Positions 7,821 to 16,251 of a DNA stretch of 64,000 nucleotides are shown one piece after another. How positions within the stretch are numbered: position 1 is the first letter of the stretch; every line of letters begins with the position of its first letter. The translations under genes were made by a program, and so were the position numbers. The notes under the pieces are model-generated. The model did not search any database. It was not told the origin of the DNA and saw only the letters and a program-made list of their open reading frames with translations. The stretch is from UBA6663 sp044226485. GTDB lineage: Bacteria; Chloroflexota; Anaerolineae; Anaerolineales; UBA6663. The stretch is taken from assembly GCA_044226485.1 (NCBI GenBank), contig JBGAGY010000004.1, positions 434,001 to 498,000 of the forward strand, given 5' to 3'.

Positions 7821-9862
7821 GAGTGCCAGGCAAGCGCCCGCACCTCGACCGCCGTCGCGCACGACAACGCCTGAGCGGCAAGCGCCGCGGCGTCGGCATG
7901 CGAGAGCGAACGGACGCGGGCTTTGGTGGCCGGAAGGGCGGCGACGCTGACGCTGAGCTCGGAGACGCCGAGGCCGACGAGCAGTGCCGCTGCCTGGGCG
8001 TCGGAAGCGAGTTCGCCGCAGACGCCGGCCCACTTGCCGGCGGCGCGCGCGGCGCGGGCCGTGCGGCCGATCAGGGCGAGCACTGCCGGGTGCAGGCCGT
8101 CGGCCTGAGCCGAGAGCGTCGGGTGTGTGCGCTCGATCGCCAGAGTGTATTGGGTCAGGTCATTGGTGCCGATCGAGAAGAAATCGACTTCGCGCGCCAG
8201 TTGTTCGGCCACGAGCGCGGCCGACGGGATCTCGACCATGACGCCGAGCGGGATCGTCGGCGCGTTCAATTCGGCGCGCACTGACTCGGCCATGTCGCGC
8301 GCGGCGCGCCAATCCTCGACGCCCAGCACCATCGGAAACATCAAATGAAGCGGGCCGTATTCGGCCGCGCGATAGACCGCGCGCAACTGCGCGCGAAACA
8401 GATCCGGCCGCGCGAGCGAGAGCCGCAGGCCGCGCACGCCGAGGAACGGGTTGTCCTCGTGCGCCAGCGGCAGATACGGCAGCGGCTTGTCGCCGCCGAC
8501 GTCGAGCGTGCGGATGATGACGGGCGCACCGCCCATCGCGCGGGCGATGTCGCGGTACAGCGCGAACTGCTCGTCCTCGCTCGGCGCTTCGGTGCGCTCG
8601 AGAAACAGGAACTCGGTGCGCAACAGCCCGACGCCCTCGGCGCCCGCCTCGGCGGCGCGCCGCGCATCCTTCAGGCTGCCGATGTTGGCGGCGACGTGGA
8701 TGCGCGTGCCGTCGCGGGTCACGGCCGGCGCGAACGCCGCCTGGCGTTCCGCCTCACGGCGCGCACGCTGCTGGGTCACGGCCTGGCGCGCCGTGGTCAG
8801 GCGCGCCTCGTCAGGTCCGACGGCCAACGTGCCCTGAGCGCCGTCGAGGATCGCCAGCGAGCCGTCAGCGATGGTCAGCACGCCAGCCTGCGCGCCGACG
8901 ATGGCCGGCAAGCCGAGCGCACGCGCCAGGATCGCGGTGTGGGCGTTGGGTCCGCCGCCAACCGTGCAGATGGCGAGCACGCGCTCGGGGTCGAGCCCGG
9001 CCGTCTCGGACGGCGACAGATCTTGAGCGACGACGATCACGGGTTCGGCTTGCGTCGCGATCAGGCCAACAAGCCGCGATTCGCCGCCGCCGTTGAGGTG
9101 CCCCAGCACGCGGGTGCCCACGTCGCGGATGTCGGCGGCGCGCGTTGCGAGCGGGTGAGCGCCGCCTTCGCCCATCGCCGCAGCTTGCGTTTCGAAAGCC
9201 CCGCGCCAGGCTGCGACGGCGCCTTGCCCGATGGCGATGCCGGTGCGGGCGGCGGCCGTCAACTCCGGATCGTCCAGCACCTCGAGATGCGCGCCGAAGA
9301 TCGCGGCCTCGGCCTCGCCGAGGCGCTTCTTGACGGACTCACGTAGCGCCTCGAGTTCGGCGCGCGCGGCTTGCACAGCCTTGTCGAAGCGAGCGTGCTC
9401 GGCCTCGACGGTGGCGGCCGGCGTGGCGGCTTCGGTCGACGCCGCGATCGGCTGCAGACACACCACAGGCCCGACGGCGATGCCGGCCGAGGCCGCCTGC
9501 CCCGACCAGGATTGGGAACATCCGGTCGGCTCGACAGCTGCAAGCTTCGGCTCGTGTGTGCCGTTCGAAGGCGCTGCTTCAGCGGCCGGCGCGCCCGGTT
9601 CATCGCCAAGCCCGGACGCCACGAGATCGACAAGCGCGCTCAACGCGGCTTCTTCATCAGGCCCGTCAACGCTGATCTCGACCTCGGTGCCGTAGGTAGC
9701 CTTGAGCGTGAGCAGTGAGATCAGGCTCTTGCCGTTGACGCGTTTGACGCCGTTGCTGACGCGCACATCCGCCGAGAACGTCTTCGCGGCGTTGACGAAC
9801 ACGGCCGCCGGGCGGGCGTGCAGCCCGGTGGCGCTGGCGATGGTGGCCGACGCGTGCTTCAT
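7754..9862 (-). CDS. ptsI: HPr-Enzyme I fusion, general PTS phosphotransferase
   Basis: 702 residues. Residues 1-88 are an HPr domain with GLHARPAA placing the phosphorylated His at 15, and the regulatory-type region NGKSLISLLTLKA. After an Ala/Pro linker, Enzyme I begins near residue 118 (GQAASAGIAVGPVV). The phospho-His motif GGGPNAHTAILARALGLPA lies at about 303-321. The PEP-binding domain carries EGVGLLRTEFLFL, MVEIPSAALVAEQ, FFSIGTNDLTQYTLA and the Cys in GVCGELASD. It takes phosphate from PEP and passes it from EI to its own HPr and then to EIIA. The fusion with EIIA, EIIB and EIIC genes just upstream makes the operon self-sufficient. The last ~20 residues (EEASGVGPQASGARADRG) come from the heptamer repeat and are not family-conserved. 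Confidence 0.95.
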   Translation of the reverse strand: MKHASATIASATGLHARPAAVFVNAAKTFSADVRVSNGVKRVNGKSLISLLTLKATYGTEVEISVDGPDEEAALSALVDLVASGLGDEPGAPAAEAAPSNGTHEPKLAAVEPTGCSQSWSGQAASAGIAVGPVVCLQPIAASTEAATPAATVEAEHARFDKAVQAARAELEALRESVKKRLGEAEAAIFGAHLEVLDDPELTAAARTGIAIGQGAVAAWRGAFETQAAAMGEGGAHPLATRAADIRDVGTRVLGHLNGGGESRLVGLIATQAEPVIVVAQDLSPSETAGLDPERVLAICTVGGGPNAHTAILARALGLPAIVGAQAGVLTIADGSLAILDGAQGTLAVGPDEARLTTARQAVTQQRARREAERQAAFAPAVTRDGTRIHVAANIGSLKDARRAAEAGAEGVGLLRTEFLFLERTEAPSEDEQFALYRDIARAMGGAPVIIRTLDVGGDKPLPYLPLAHEDNPFLGVRGLRLSLARPDLFRAQLRAVYRAAEYGPLHLMFPMVLGVEDWRAARDMAESVRAELNAPTIPLGVMVEIPSAALVAEQLAREVDFFSIGTNDLTQYTLAIERTHPTLSAQADGLHPAVLALIGRTARAARAAGKWAGVCGELASDAQAAALLVGLGVSELSVSVAALPATKARVRSLSHADAAALAAQALSCATAVEVRALAWHSEEASGVGPQASGARADRGNVS

Positions 9863-9886
9863 GAAGAACCTGCCTCGAATACCTTT

Positions 9887-10324
9887 TCAGACCGATTGTT
9901 GCGGGCTGAGCGCCGCCGTGATGGCCGTCGGATCCGTCGTGCGGGCCAGCTCCATCACGAGCGCTTCGTCCTCGAGCAACTCGGCCAGACGCCCGATCAC
10001 CTCGATGTGTTCGTCGGCGAGGGCCGCGATGCCGATGATCAGAAACGCGGTCTCGCCTTCGTTCCACGTCACGCCGCCCGGCACCTGCAGCACCGAAACG
10101 CCGGTGCGCGTCACGTACTGGCGATCGTCACCCTGCCCATGCGGGATGGCGACGCCGTTGCCGATGTACGTCGACATGATGGTTTCACGCGCGGCCATGC
10201 CCTTCACGTACTCGGGCGTCACGTAGCCGGCGTTTACGAGCAGCGTCCCGGCCTGAGCGATCGCATCGTGCTTGTCCACTGCGGAGGCGCCCAGGCGGAT
10301 CGCGTCGACTGTCAATACCGTCAT
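9887..10324 (-). CDS. mtlF: PTS mannitol/fructose-type EIIA component
   Basis: 145 residues, a free-standing PTS_EIIA type-2 domain. The active-site motif GNGVAIPHG places the phosphorylated His at 62. Other family landmarks are AGYVTPEYVKGMAARE and FLIIGIAALADEHIEVIGRLAELLED. It accepts phosphate from HPr and gives it to the Cys of EIIB. It starts 4 nt after the EIIB stop and ends 24 nt before the HPr-EI start, inside the operon. The MtlF-like call rests on the neighbouring MtlA-type EIIC; fructose-type EIIA is the alternative. Confidence 0.93.
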   Translation of the reverse strand: MTVLTVDAIRLGASAVDKHDAIAQAGTLLVNAGYVTPEYVKGMAARETIMSTYIGNGVAIPHGQGDDRQYVTRTGVSVLQVPGGVTWNEGETAFLIIGIAALADEHIEVIGRLAELLEDEALVMELARTTDPTAITAALSPQQSV

Positions 10325-10328
10325 GGCC

Positions 10329-10652
10329 TCACCCCGCTTCGACGATGTCCTGGCCGGCGGCCAGGGCTTTGGCTAGCTGGTCGTACACCGGATTGCCCAC
10401 GAACGACTGGAACGCGATCACGACAGCCCACGGCGCCGTCGTGCGCGCGCGCTTGGCCAGGCCCGAGTGCGACACGACCACCTGCGCGTCCTTGGGGATC
10501 TGATGGACCGGGCAGTGCACGACCAGCACCTGCAGACCCGCGTCCTTGATCTTCTTCTTCAACTGGTTCGCGCCGATCAGGCTCGAGCCCATGCCCGCTT
10601 CGCACGCGAACGCGATCTTCTTGACCTGTGCAGCCGGGACGGATGTTGCCAT
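10329..10652 (-). CDS. PTS mannitol-type EIIB component
   Basis: 107 residues. A free-standing EIIB domain of the mannitol class has the phosphocysteine loop AFACEAGMGSSLIGAN (Cys17) near the N terminus, followed by QVLVVHCPVHQIP. In most MtlA proteins this domain is fused to EIIC. Here it is separate, 63 nt downstream of the EIIC gene, and is followed after 4 nt by EIIA. It is a cytosolic protein that phosphorylates the sugar as it passes through EIIC. Confidence 0.92.
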   Translation of the reverse strand: MATSVPAAQVKKIAFACEAGMGSSLIGANQLKKKIKDAGLQVLVVHCPVHQIPKDAQVVVSHSGLAKRARTTAPWAVVIAFQSFVGNPVYDQLAKALAAGQDIVEAG

Positions 10653-10715
10653 GATGTCTCCCTGACGGGCCGGCGCAGGCCATGCGCCGGCCCGTCTGAG
10701 GTCGAAAGAATACCG

Positions 10716-11807
10716 TTACTTCGTGCTGATCGCCGCAGCCGGCACGCCGGCCGGGGCCGAGGCAGACTCGGTCTCGGTCGCCGTGTCGTCTTCAGTGACC
10801 GGCAGCGGGAAGATGCGCAGCAGCCCCACACCCACCACAGCCGTCACCACGGTCGCGACGAGCACGCCGCCGAGGACGCCGAAGTATGCACCGGGGGGCG
10901 TCATCGCCATCAGGGCGAGGATCGAGCCCGGCGAGGGCGTGGCGGAAAGGCCGGCGCCCGTCAGGACGAACCACAGGTCGGCCGACATGCCGCCCGCGAT
11001 CACGGCCAGGATCATGATCGGGTGCATCAGGATGTACGGGAAGTAGATCTCGTGGATGCCGCCCAGGAAGTGAATGATGATCGCGCCAGGAGCCGACTGC
11101 TTCGCCGAGCCCTTGCCGAGCAGCCAGAAGGCGATCAGCAGGCCCAGGCCGGGGCCGGGGTTGGTCTCGAGCAGGAAGTGGATCGCCTGCCCGTTCTTGG
11201 CCACTTCAGCCACGCCCAGCGGGCTGAGGATGCCGTGGTTGATCGCGTTGTTCAGGAACAGGATCTTGGCCGGCTCGATGATGAGCGCCGCCAGCGGCAG
11301 GATGCCCATGTTGATCATGCCCTGGACGCCTGCGCCGAGGGTGTTGCTGGCCGTCTCGACCACCGGGCCGATGACCAGGTAGGCCAGAAGCGCCAGGATC
11401 ATGCCCAGGATGCCGGCCGAGAAGTTGTTGACGAGCATTTCGAAGCCGGTCGGGACCTTGCCGTCGACAGCCTCATCGAACTTCTTCATCAACCAGCCGC
11501 CAAGCGGGCCCATGATCATGGCGCCGAGCATCATCGGGATCGATGCGCCCATGATCACGCCGAAGGTCGCGACAGCGCCGACGACGCCGCCGCGCACGTC
11601 ATGCACCAGCTTGCCGCCGGTGTAGCCGATCAGCAGCGGGATCATGTAGGTCAGCATCGGGCCGACCAGCTTGCTCAGAGTCTCGTTCGGCCACCAGCCG
11701 GTGGGAATGAACAGGGTGGTGATCAGGCCCCAGGCGATGATGGCGCCGATGTTCGGGATCACCATGCCAGACAGGAAACCGCCGAAGCGTTGAATTCGTT
11801 CTTTCAT
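10716..11807 (-). CDS. mtlA: PTS mannitol-type EIIC permease
   Basis: 363 residues, integral membrane protein. It matches the MtlA EIIC domain: RFGGFLSGMVIPNIGAIIAWGL at the N terminus, IGYTGGKLVHDVRGGVVGAVAT, KILFLNNAINHGILSPLG, LLETNPGPGLGLL, and the GGIHEIYFPYILM motif that contains the substrate-site Glu of the MtlA family. The protein ends after an acidic/Ala tail, with no fused EIIB or EIIA. An AAAGGAAAG ribosome site precedes the ATG. It should import and, with EIIB, phosphorylate a hexitol. Mannitol is the best guess from similarity. Confidence 0.93.
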   Translation of the reverse strand: MKERIQRFGGFLSGMVIPNIGAIIAWGLITTLFIPTGWWPNETLSKLVGPMLTYMIPLLIGYTGGKLVHDVRGGVVGAVATFGVIMGASIPMMLGAMIMGPLGGWLMKKFDEAVDGKVPTGFEMLVNNFSAGILGMILALLAYLVIGPVVETASNTLGAGVQGMINMGILPLAALIIEPAKILFLNNAINHGILSPLGVAEVAKNGQAIHFLLETNPGPGLGLLIAFWLLGKGSAKQSAPGAIIIHFLGGIHEIYFPYILMHPIMILAVIAGGMSADLWFVLTGAGLSATPSPGSILALMAMTPPGAYFGVLGGVLVATVVTAVVGVGLLRIFPLPVTEDDTATETESASAPAGVPAAAISTK

Positions 11808-11914
11808 GACAGTCTTTCCTTTGCAACGATTCGCAATCGATAAGGATGAAGGCGATGTCTTGAGTCAAGGCGTGCGTCGATAAGGTTGGTTCACCTCCCC
11901 AGCCTGAGGCCGAT

Positions 11915-13447
11915 TCAACTGAGACCTTGTGTGATCGCTTCGACGTCTTGCGGCGAAAGCAGCGGGCTGACCTGAATGACACGACTCCCGGGAAGGGTCA
12001 CAGGCAGCGGCGCCGTGGTAATGACGATTTGAGCGTTGACGCGCTCGGCCGAAATGTCACGGAACGACAACACGTCGATGACGTGCAGATGCGGAAAACG
12101 AGTGCGCAACCGCGCCAACAGCAACTGGGCCGTGGCCATGCCGCTCGGGCACACCACGAACACACGATGCTCATGGATCGGCCGGGCGCGGAGGTTGGCG
12201 GCGCGCAGCAGAAGCGCCAGGGTCTCGATGGTGTCACCGTCCAACCGCAGCCGGTGCTCGGTCTCGACCTCGAGTGCCAGCTGTTGGGCGATGCCGCGCT
12301 CGACCTCGTACTCGCCGGCCGGCACGGTGGCCGCCGCCACGGGCGCCCACAGACCGAAGCGCGCCCGCAAAGCAGCCGGGATCAGGCTGGCCGCCAGGCC
12401 ATCGCGCAGGGCGTCGTCGTTGGCAAGGGCCGGCAGATGCAGCGCGCGCGCCGCCTCCGCCATCACAAACGACAGCGCCTCCGACAACGCGGGGTCGAGC
12501 TCCAGATCGCTCGGCCACATGCGGCTGCGCGTGCCGGCCAACAAGAGCATGGCCGTCACAGCGATCTCGTCGCTCCATTCGGGCCTTACGTCGCCGCCGT
12601 TCATGCGGGCTACGAGATGCTCGCTGACGGCCCAGATCGGCCGCCGCTCGAGCCAGGCGCGCAAAGTCGGCTCGACGCTCGCCCACTGCCCCGCGCGCAT
12701 TCGCTGCGATTGGATCGCCAGCGCCAGCGCCACCTGCAAAGCCGAGTCGTCGGCAAAGCGGCCGTTCAACTGTCCCTCGGCCATGGCCACGTACTCGAGC
12801 GCGTCGATCACGTCCCAGGCCGCGACAAGTTGATTGGCCTGGCGCGCGATGCCCAGCGTTTGATCGCCGGTCAGCGTGAAGGTCAGCCCTCGGTCGTACG
12901 TCACCTGGAAGAGCGGCGCCCCGAACGGCGACGCGCCCCACAGCAACGCGGCCAGGCCGTTGCGCCGCGCGAGTTCGCTGCCCTCGAGCGCGAAGCCGAA
13001 GTTCGGCTTGCGCGTGACCTTCAACTCGAAGCGCCCGAACCACGGCTCAAGCGGCGTGAGATCCTTCAACACCGTCGTGCGCGATACCTGGGCGCTGTGC
13101 TGAAGTTCGCCCAGCACCAGCGGACGTTGTGCAGCCAGCAGAGCCAGGGCGAACAACTGCTGACGTTCTTCGCCCGAAAGCACCAGTTGGAACCCGGCCT
13201 GCCCGTCGAGCTCGGCCAGAAGCGCCCCGCGCCGTTCAGGCTCGCACACCAGAGCGATGCCCTGACCGGGCACGGCGACCAGATCGACGCCGCGCGTGTG
13301 GAACCACGCCTGCAGCGGCTTGAGCGCGTAATCGGCCTGGCGACGGGTCAGCCCGACGCGGCCCCCTAGGTCGGCAACCGCCTCAGGCGTTTGCGCGGCC
13401 AGGAGCAATCGGGCCAGGTCTCGTTGACGGGTAGTCAGGGCGCTCAT
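11915..13447 (-). CDS. PRD-containing transcriptional regulator, MtlR/BglG type
   Basis: 510 residues from the ATG at 13447; an alternative ATG at 13489 is also in frame and neither has a good ribosome site. Two N-terminal helix-turn-helix regions (about 1-50 and 80-125, the second with LGELQHSAQVSRTTVLKDL) precede a PRD-like region. The C-terminal EIIB-like domain carries VFVVCPSGMATAQLL with its Cys. The separately recognisable EIIA-like domain of full MtlR proteins is not evident. Regulators of this class are phosphorylated by the PTS and control PTS operons. The gene is 107 nt upstream of the EIIC gene in the same direction, so it likely controls the operon. Confidence 0.85.
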   Translation of the reverse strand: MSALTTRQRDLARLLLAAQTPEAVADLGGRVGLTRRQADYALKPLQAWFHTRGVDLVAVPGQGIALVCEPERRGALLAELDGQAGFQLVLSGEERQQLFALALLAAQRPLVLGELQHSAQVSRTTVLKDLTPLEPWFGRFELKVTRKPNFGFALEGSELARRNGLAALLWGASPFGAPLFQVTYDRGLTFTLTGDQTLGIARQANQLVAAWDVIDALEYVAMAEGQLNGRFADDSALQVALALAIQSQRMRAGQWASVEPTLRAWLERRPIWAVSEHLVARMNGGDVRPEWSDEIAVTAMLLLAGTRSRMWPSDLELDPALSEALSFVMAEAARALHLPALANDDALRDGLAASLIPAALRARFGLWAPVAAATVPAGEYEVERGIAQQLALEVETEHRLRLDGDTIETLALLLRAANLRARPIHEHRVFVVCPSGMATAQLLLARLRTRFPHLHVIDVLSFRDISAERVNAQIVITTAPLPVTLPGSRVIQVSPLLSPQDVEAITQGLS

Positions 13448-13672
13448 GATCGAGCCGGTTGACGGCGCACGGGTCAGGGTGCCCAACATTTTAATGGAGG
13501 CGCCTTATCCGCCTCGGTCTGCTCATTCCTGGTGACGATGTGGCCATGATAGGGCCAAATGCCTTGGCCCGATCTGGTTAGTTCGGGCATCTTTTGGCGA
13601 CAGGGCTGAAACAAAAGTAGATGAACGTGATCACGCTGGCGAGAGAACGAGCGAAGGGGGGTCGATCTGGAC
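13448..13672. other. Intergenic stretch before the repeat array
   Basis: No gene supported. Apart from possible promoter sequence for the PTS regulator I see no clear signal. Confidence 0.4.
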
Positions 13673-13760
13673 CCGCGTCACCGGCCCTTCGACTACGCGC
13701 GGATGAGATCCATCGTGGGGCCACTGCGCCTGCCGCGCTCCGCTCAGGGTGGTGACGCTC
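13673..13760 (-). repeat. Inverted partial copy of the 122-bp repeat
   Basis: Read on the minus strand, this segment matches the repeat unit that follows: CACCACCCTGAGCGGAGCGC near 13760-13736, then a diverged middle, then GTAGTCGAAGGGCCGGTG. It faces the direct array across a 35-nt gap. Confidence 0.75.
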
Positions 13761-13795
13761 TGTGGATTTGGCCAAATCCCTGTCTTTTCAGGCAA

Positions 13796-14250
13796 CGCCA
13801 CCACCCTGAGCGGAGTGCGGCAGGCGCCAATGCCGTGGGGGAGCGCTGATCCGCGCGCAGTCGAAGGGCCACTGGCGCTGCCTGAAGTGCGGCGGTTCGA
13901 TGCCATTATTCAACGAGCGCCACCACCCTGAGCGGAGTGCGGCAGGCATCAATGCCGTAGGGGAGCGCTGATCCGCGCGCAGTCGAAGGGCCGGTGGCGC
14001 TGCCCGAAGTGCGGCGGTTCGATGCGGTTGTTCAACGAGCGCCACCACCCTGAGCGGAGCGCGGCAGGCGCCAATGCCGTAGGGGGAACGCTGATCCGCG
14101 CGCAGTCGAAGGGCCGGTGGCGCTGCCCACAGTGGGCGGTTCGATGCCATTATTCAACGAGCGCCACCACCCTGAGCGGAGCGCGGCAGGCATCAATGCC
14201 GTGGGGGGGACGCTGATCCGCGCGCAGTCGAAGGGCCGGTGGCGCGGGCT
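13796..14250 (+). repeat. Four tandem copies of a 122-bp repeat
   Basis: Copies begin at 13796, 13918, 14040 and 14162, so the period is exactly 122 bp; the last copy is cut after about 88 bp. Each copy starts with CGCCACCACCCTGAGCGGAG, contains GCGGCAGG and a GCTGATCCGCGCGCAGTCGA block, and ends with a GGTTCGATGC-ATTCAACGAG segment. CCCTGAGCGGAG and AGTCGAAGGG resemble the two halves of a common intergenic palindromic motif, here held apart by about 45 bp. The copies differ by a few substitutions and 1-2 nt indels. There are no unique spacers, so this is not CRISPR. Confidence 0.9.
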
Positions 14251-14335
14251 TGTCACGCGAGGACCCGAGCATGACGTGCAGGGTGCAAAGCCGTTTCGCG
14301 CACCCCCTCTCATCCCCTCTCTCCCCCGTCACTCC

Positions 14336-15541
14336 TTAATGAACAGCCTCGCGCAGCGTCTCGTAAGCGACGCGCTCGCGGGCGCCGACGGCGCGCACAT
14401 GCTCGGCCAGGGTCGCGCACAGGTCGCGGACCTCTGCGGCGTTGAGGGGAAAATCGTCAGCCATGCGCGAGCGCAGGTCGTTCAGATGCGCATCGATGCG
14501 CTTGATCTGGGCCAGGCCGCGGCCGCCCTTTTCAACGAAGATCGCTCGGCGCTGGTCGAGCAGACGACGCGCGTCGCGCAGCGGTCGCACCGAGTCGGGC
14601 AGCAGTGCCTCGCCCAGCGATTCCCACGCGGGGATGCTGGCCCTGAATGCTTCGGCGGCGTCGCGCAAGGCTGCACGTTTGAGGAGCAGGCTCGCCTCGT
14701 CGAGGAAGTCGGCATAGAGGCCGCGGTCGCGCACCGCCGCCGAGACTCCGAGCCCAAAGCGATTGTAGGCCGACGTGAGCCCCGCGAAGAGCGGCCGGCC
14801 GGCTGGGAACATCCGGCTCCAACTTTGCTTGTGCTTGCTCGTGGTGAGCAAAGTCGCCCAGTGCTCAAAGCCCGCCAACCCGAAGCTGGCCTTCGCGCTC
14901 TTCACTGGCGCCTCCACGTAGCGCGTGAGGCAGTCCGCGATCCCTTGACGAACCGCGCCGGCGAGCTTGCCCGGGTCAGGCGGCTCGATCGTCAATACGC
15001 GCTGTCGATCCTGCTTGACACGCGAGCGCGCCGTGGCCAACTCAGCCGGCGTCACAGTCAGCGGCACCGCCGAACGATCCGCGATCGAGACTCTCTCACG
15101 CCGTTCATCGTGGCCGTAGACCACGATCGGAAAGCTCCCCCAACCGCCCTCGGCCTGGTCGAAGCTGTTGTATGGGAGGCTGAAAGCGTCGGCCCACACG
15201 ATCGCGGGCTGCCCCGCATCGAGCACTTCGATCAGGTTGGCCAGGCCCTGGTTCGCGTTCGACGCGTGCCGACGATGTTGCACGACGCCGAGCCGGGCGA
15301 GAAGTGTCTCAAACGGATCGAACGTGTTGCGGGTCAACAGGGCCACATGCGGGTCGATGCCTCGATAGGCAAAGGCAAAGTAGCCCATCAGAAGGCCGCC
15401 GCTCACGCCCATGAGCAGCGCTTCGCTGTATGGCCGGCTCGTGTGCGGCGCGCGCACGCCCTGATACGCCAGAACATTGGCGATCGAGCCGGTGATCCAG
15501 TGTCTGCCCTCAAAGTGGCGGTAACCCTTCAGGACGGTCAT
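14336..15541 (-). CDS. BtrH N-terminal domain-like protein, DUF4872-type tail
   Basis: 401 residues, soluble. The N terminus FEGRHWITGSIANVLAYQG and the following GVSGGLLMGYFAFAY resemble the N-terminal domain of butirosin biosynthesis protein BtrH, and the rest fits the all-helical region often annotated DUF4872. From memory, BtrH-type proteins have Cys where this one has Trp (RHW), so a Cys-dependent acyltransfer may be lost. HDERRERVSIADRSA and AFSLPYNSFDQ are other conserved-looking stretches. No aminoglycoside or peptide biosynthesis genes are nearby. The function is unknown; the domain assignment is moderate. Confidence 0.6.
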   Translation of the reverse strand: MTVLKGYRHFEGRHWITGSIANVLAYQGVRAPHTSRPYSEALLMGVSGGLLMGYFAFAYRGIDPHVALLTRNTFDPFETLLARLGVVQHRRHASNANQGLANLIEVLDAGQPAIVWADAFSLPYNSFDQAEGGWGSFPIVVYGHDERRERVSIADRSAVPLTVTPAELATARSRVKQDRQRVLTIEPPDPGKLAGAVRQGIADCLTRYVEAPVKSAKASFGLAGFEHWATLLTTSKHKQSWSRMFPAGRPLFAGLTSAYNRFGLGVSAAVRDRGLYADFLDEASLLLKRAALRDAAEAFRASIPAWESLGEALLPDSVRPLRDARRLLDQRRAIFVEKGGRGLAQIKRIDAHLNDLRSRMADDFPLNAAEVRDLCATLAEHVRAVGARERVAYETLREAVH

Positions 15542-15711
15542 CGACGTGCTTCTCCTGGGCCTCGAGGATCGATGCGCGCATTGTAAAGCTCGAAACCGCT
15601 TGTCACGGGATTCTGCGACATAGTCGCCTCAGCCGGCTCGATTAGCCCGGTATATTGGGGCCCTGGTGCCGGCTGTGCCGCCGGCAGTGCCCGGGAATCT
15701 CGGTCGGCGGG

Positions 15712-15739
15712 TGGACGACCCCCAGCCGGTTGATATAAT
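15712..15739 (+). promoter_or_regulatory. Promoter of the RRM protein gene
   Basis: A perfect TATAAT at 15734-15739 lies 16 nt after TGGACG (15712-15717), a fair -35. It gives a leader of roughly 90 nt before the RRM start codon. Confidence 0.65.
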
Positions 15740-15770
15740 TTAAACCAATCCAGTCGTGTTTTGTGTGACT

Positions 15771-15804
15771 AAGGCCGCCAAACCGAATTCGGCGAGGCGG
15801 CCTT
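15771..15804 (+). promoter_or_regulatory. 5' leader hairpin of the RRM protein gene
   Basis: AAGGCCGCC (15771-15779) pairs with GGCGGCCTT (15796-15804) over a 16-nt loop. A short GTTTGT follows, then a small CGGTT/AACCG hairpin, then the ribosome site. It may act as an attenuator or RNA thermometer-like leader, as in cold-inducible RNA-binding protein genes. That role is inferred. Confidence 0.5.
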
Positions 15805-15837
15805 GTTTGTCCGGTTCAACCGGAGCAAGGAAGAAGT

Positions 15838-16167
15838 ATGGAAGCGAGACTGTACGTGGGCAATCTGGCCTATTCGACCTCTGAGGCCGAACTCCGGTCG
15901 TTGTTTGCCCAGGCCGGAACCGTGGTCGACGTGGCCCTGATCAAGGACCGCGACACGGGCCAATCGAAGGGTTTCGGCTTTGTCACGATGAACGATCAGG
16001 CTGAGCTCCAGAAGGCGATCAACATGTTCAACGGCACCGACTTCAACGGCCGGCCGCTGACCGTCAACGTCGCCAAGCCGCGCGAAGAACGCGCCGGCGG
16101 TGGTGGCGGCTTCGGCGGCAACCGCGGCGGCGAACGACGCGGCGGTGGCGGCAACCGTCGCTATTGA
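15838..16167 (+). CDS. Small RRM RNA-binding protein with Gly/Arg tail
   Basis: 109 residues. A single RNA recognition motif covers residues 1-80, with RNP2 as LYVGNLAY and RNP1 as KGFGFVTM. A Gly/Arg-rich tail follows (GGGGGFGGNRGGERRGGGG). Bacterial proteins of this kind, best known from cyanobacteria (Rbp), bind RNA and are often cold-induced. AGGAAGAAG precedes the ATG. The gene has its own promoter, a structured leader and a strong terminator, so it is monocistronic. Confidence 0.93.
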   Translation: MEARLYVGNLAYSTSEAELRSLFAQAGTVVDVALIKDRDTGQSKGFGFVTMNDQAELQKAINMFNGTDFNGRPLTVNVAKPREERAGGGGGFGGNRGGERRGGGGNRRY

Positions 16168-16186
16168 TCCCTGATCACAATCCAAA

Positions 16187-16225
16187 AGGCCGGCCTCCAA
16201 GATAGGAGGCCGGCCTCTTTTTTTT
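16187..16225 (+). terminator. Rho-independent terminator of the RRM gene
   Basis: A perfect 12-bp stem (16187-16198 with 16205-16216) with a 6-nt loop is followed by CTTTTTTTT. Confidence 0.93.
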
Positions 16226-16251
16226 GCATTGAGCGGCCACAAGATTCGCCG

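Noticed and set aside
13796..14250. CRISPR array
   Set aside because: The repeated unit is 122 bp and contiguous with no unique spacers, and no cas genes are present.
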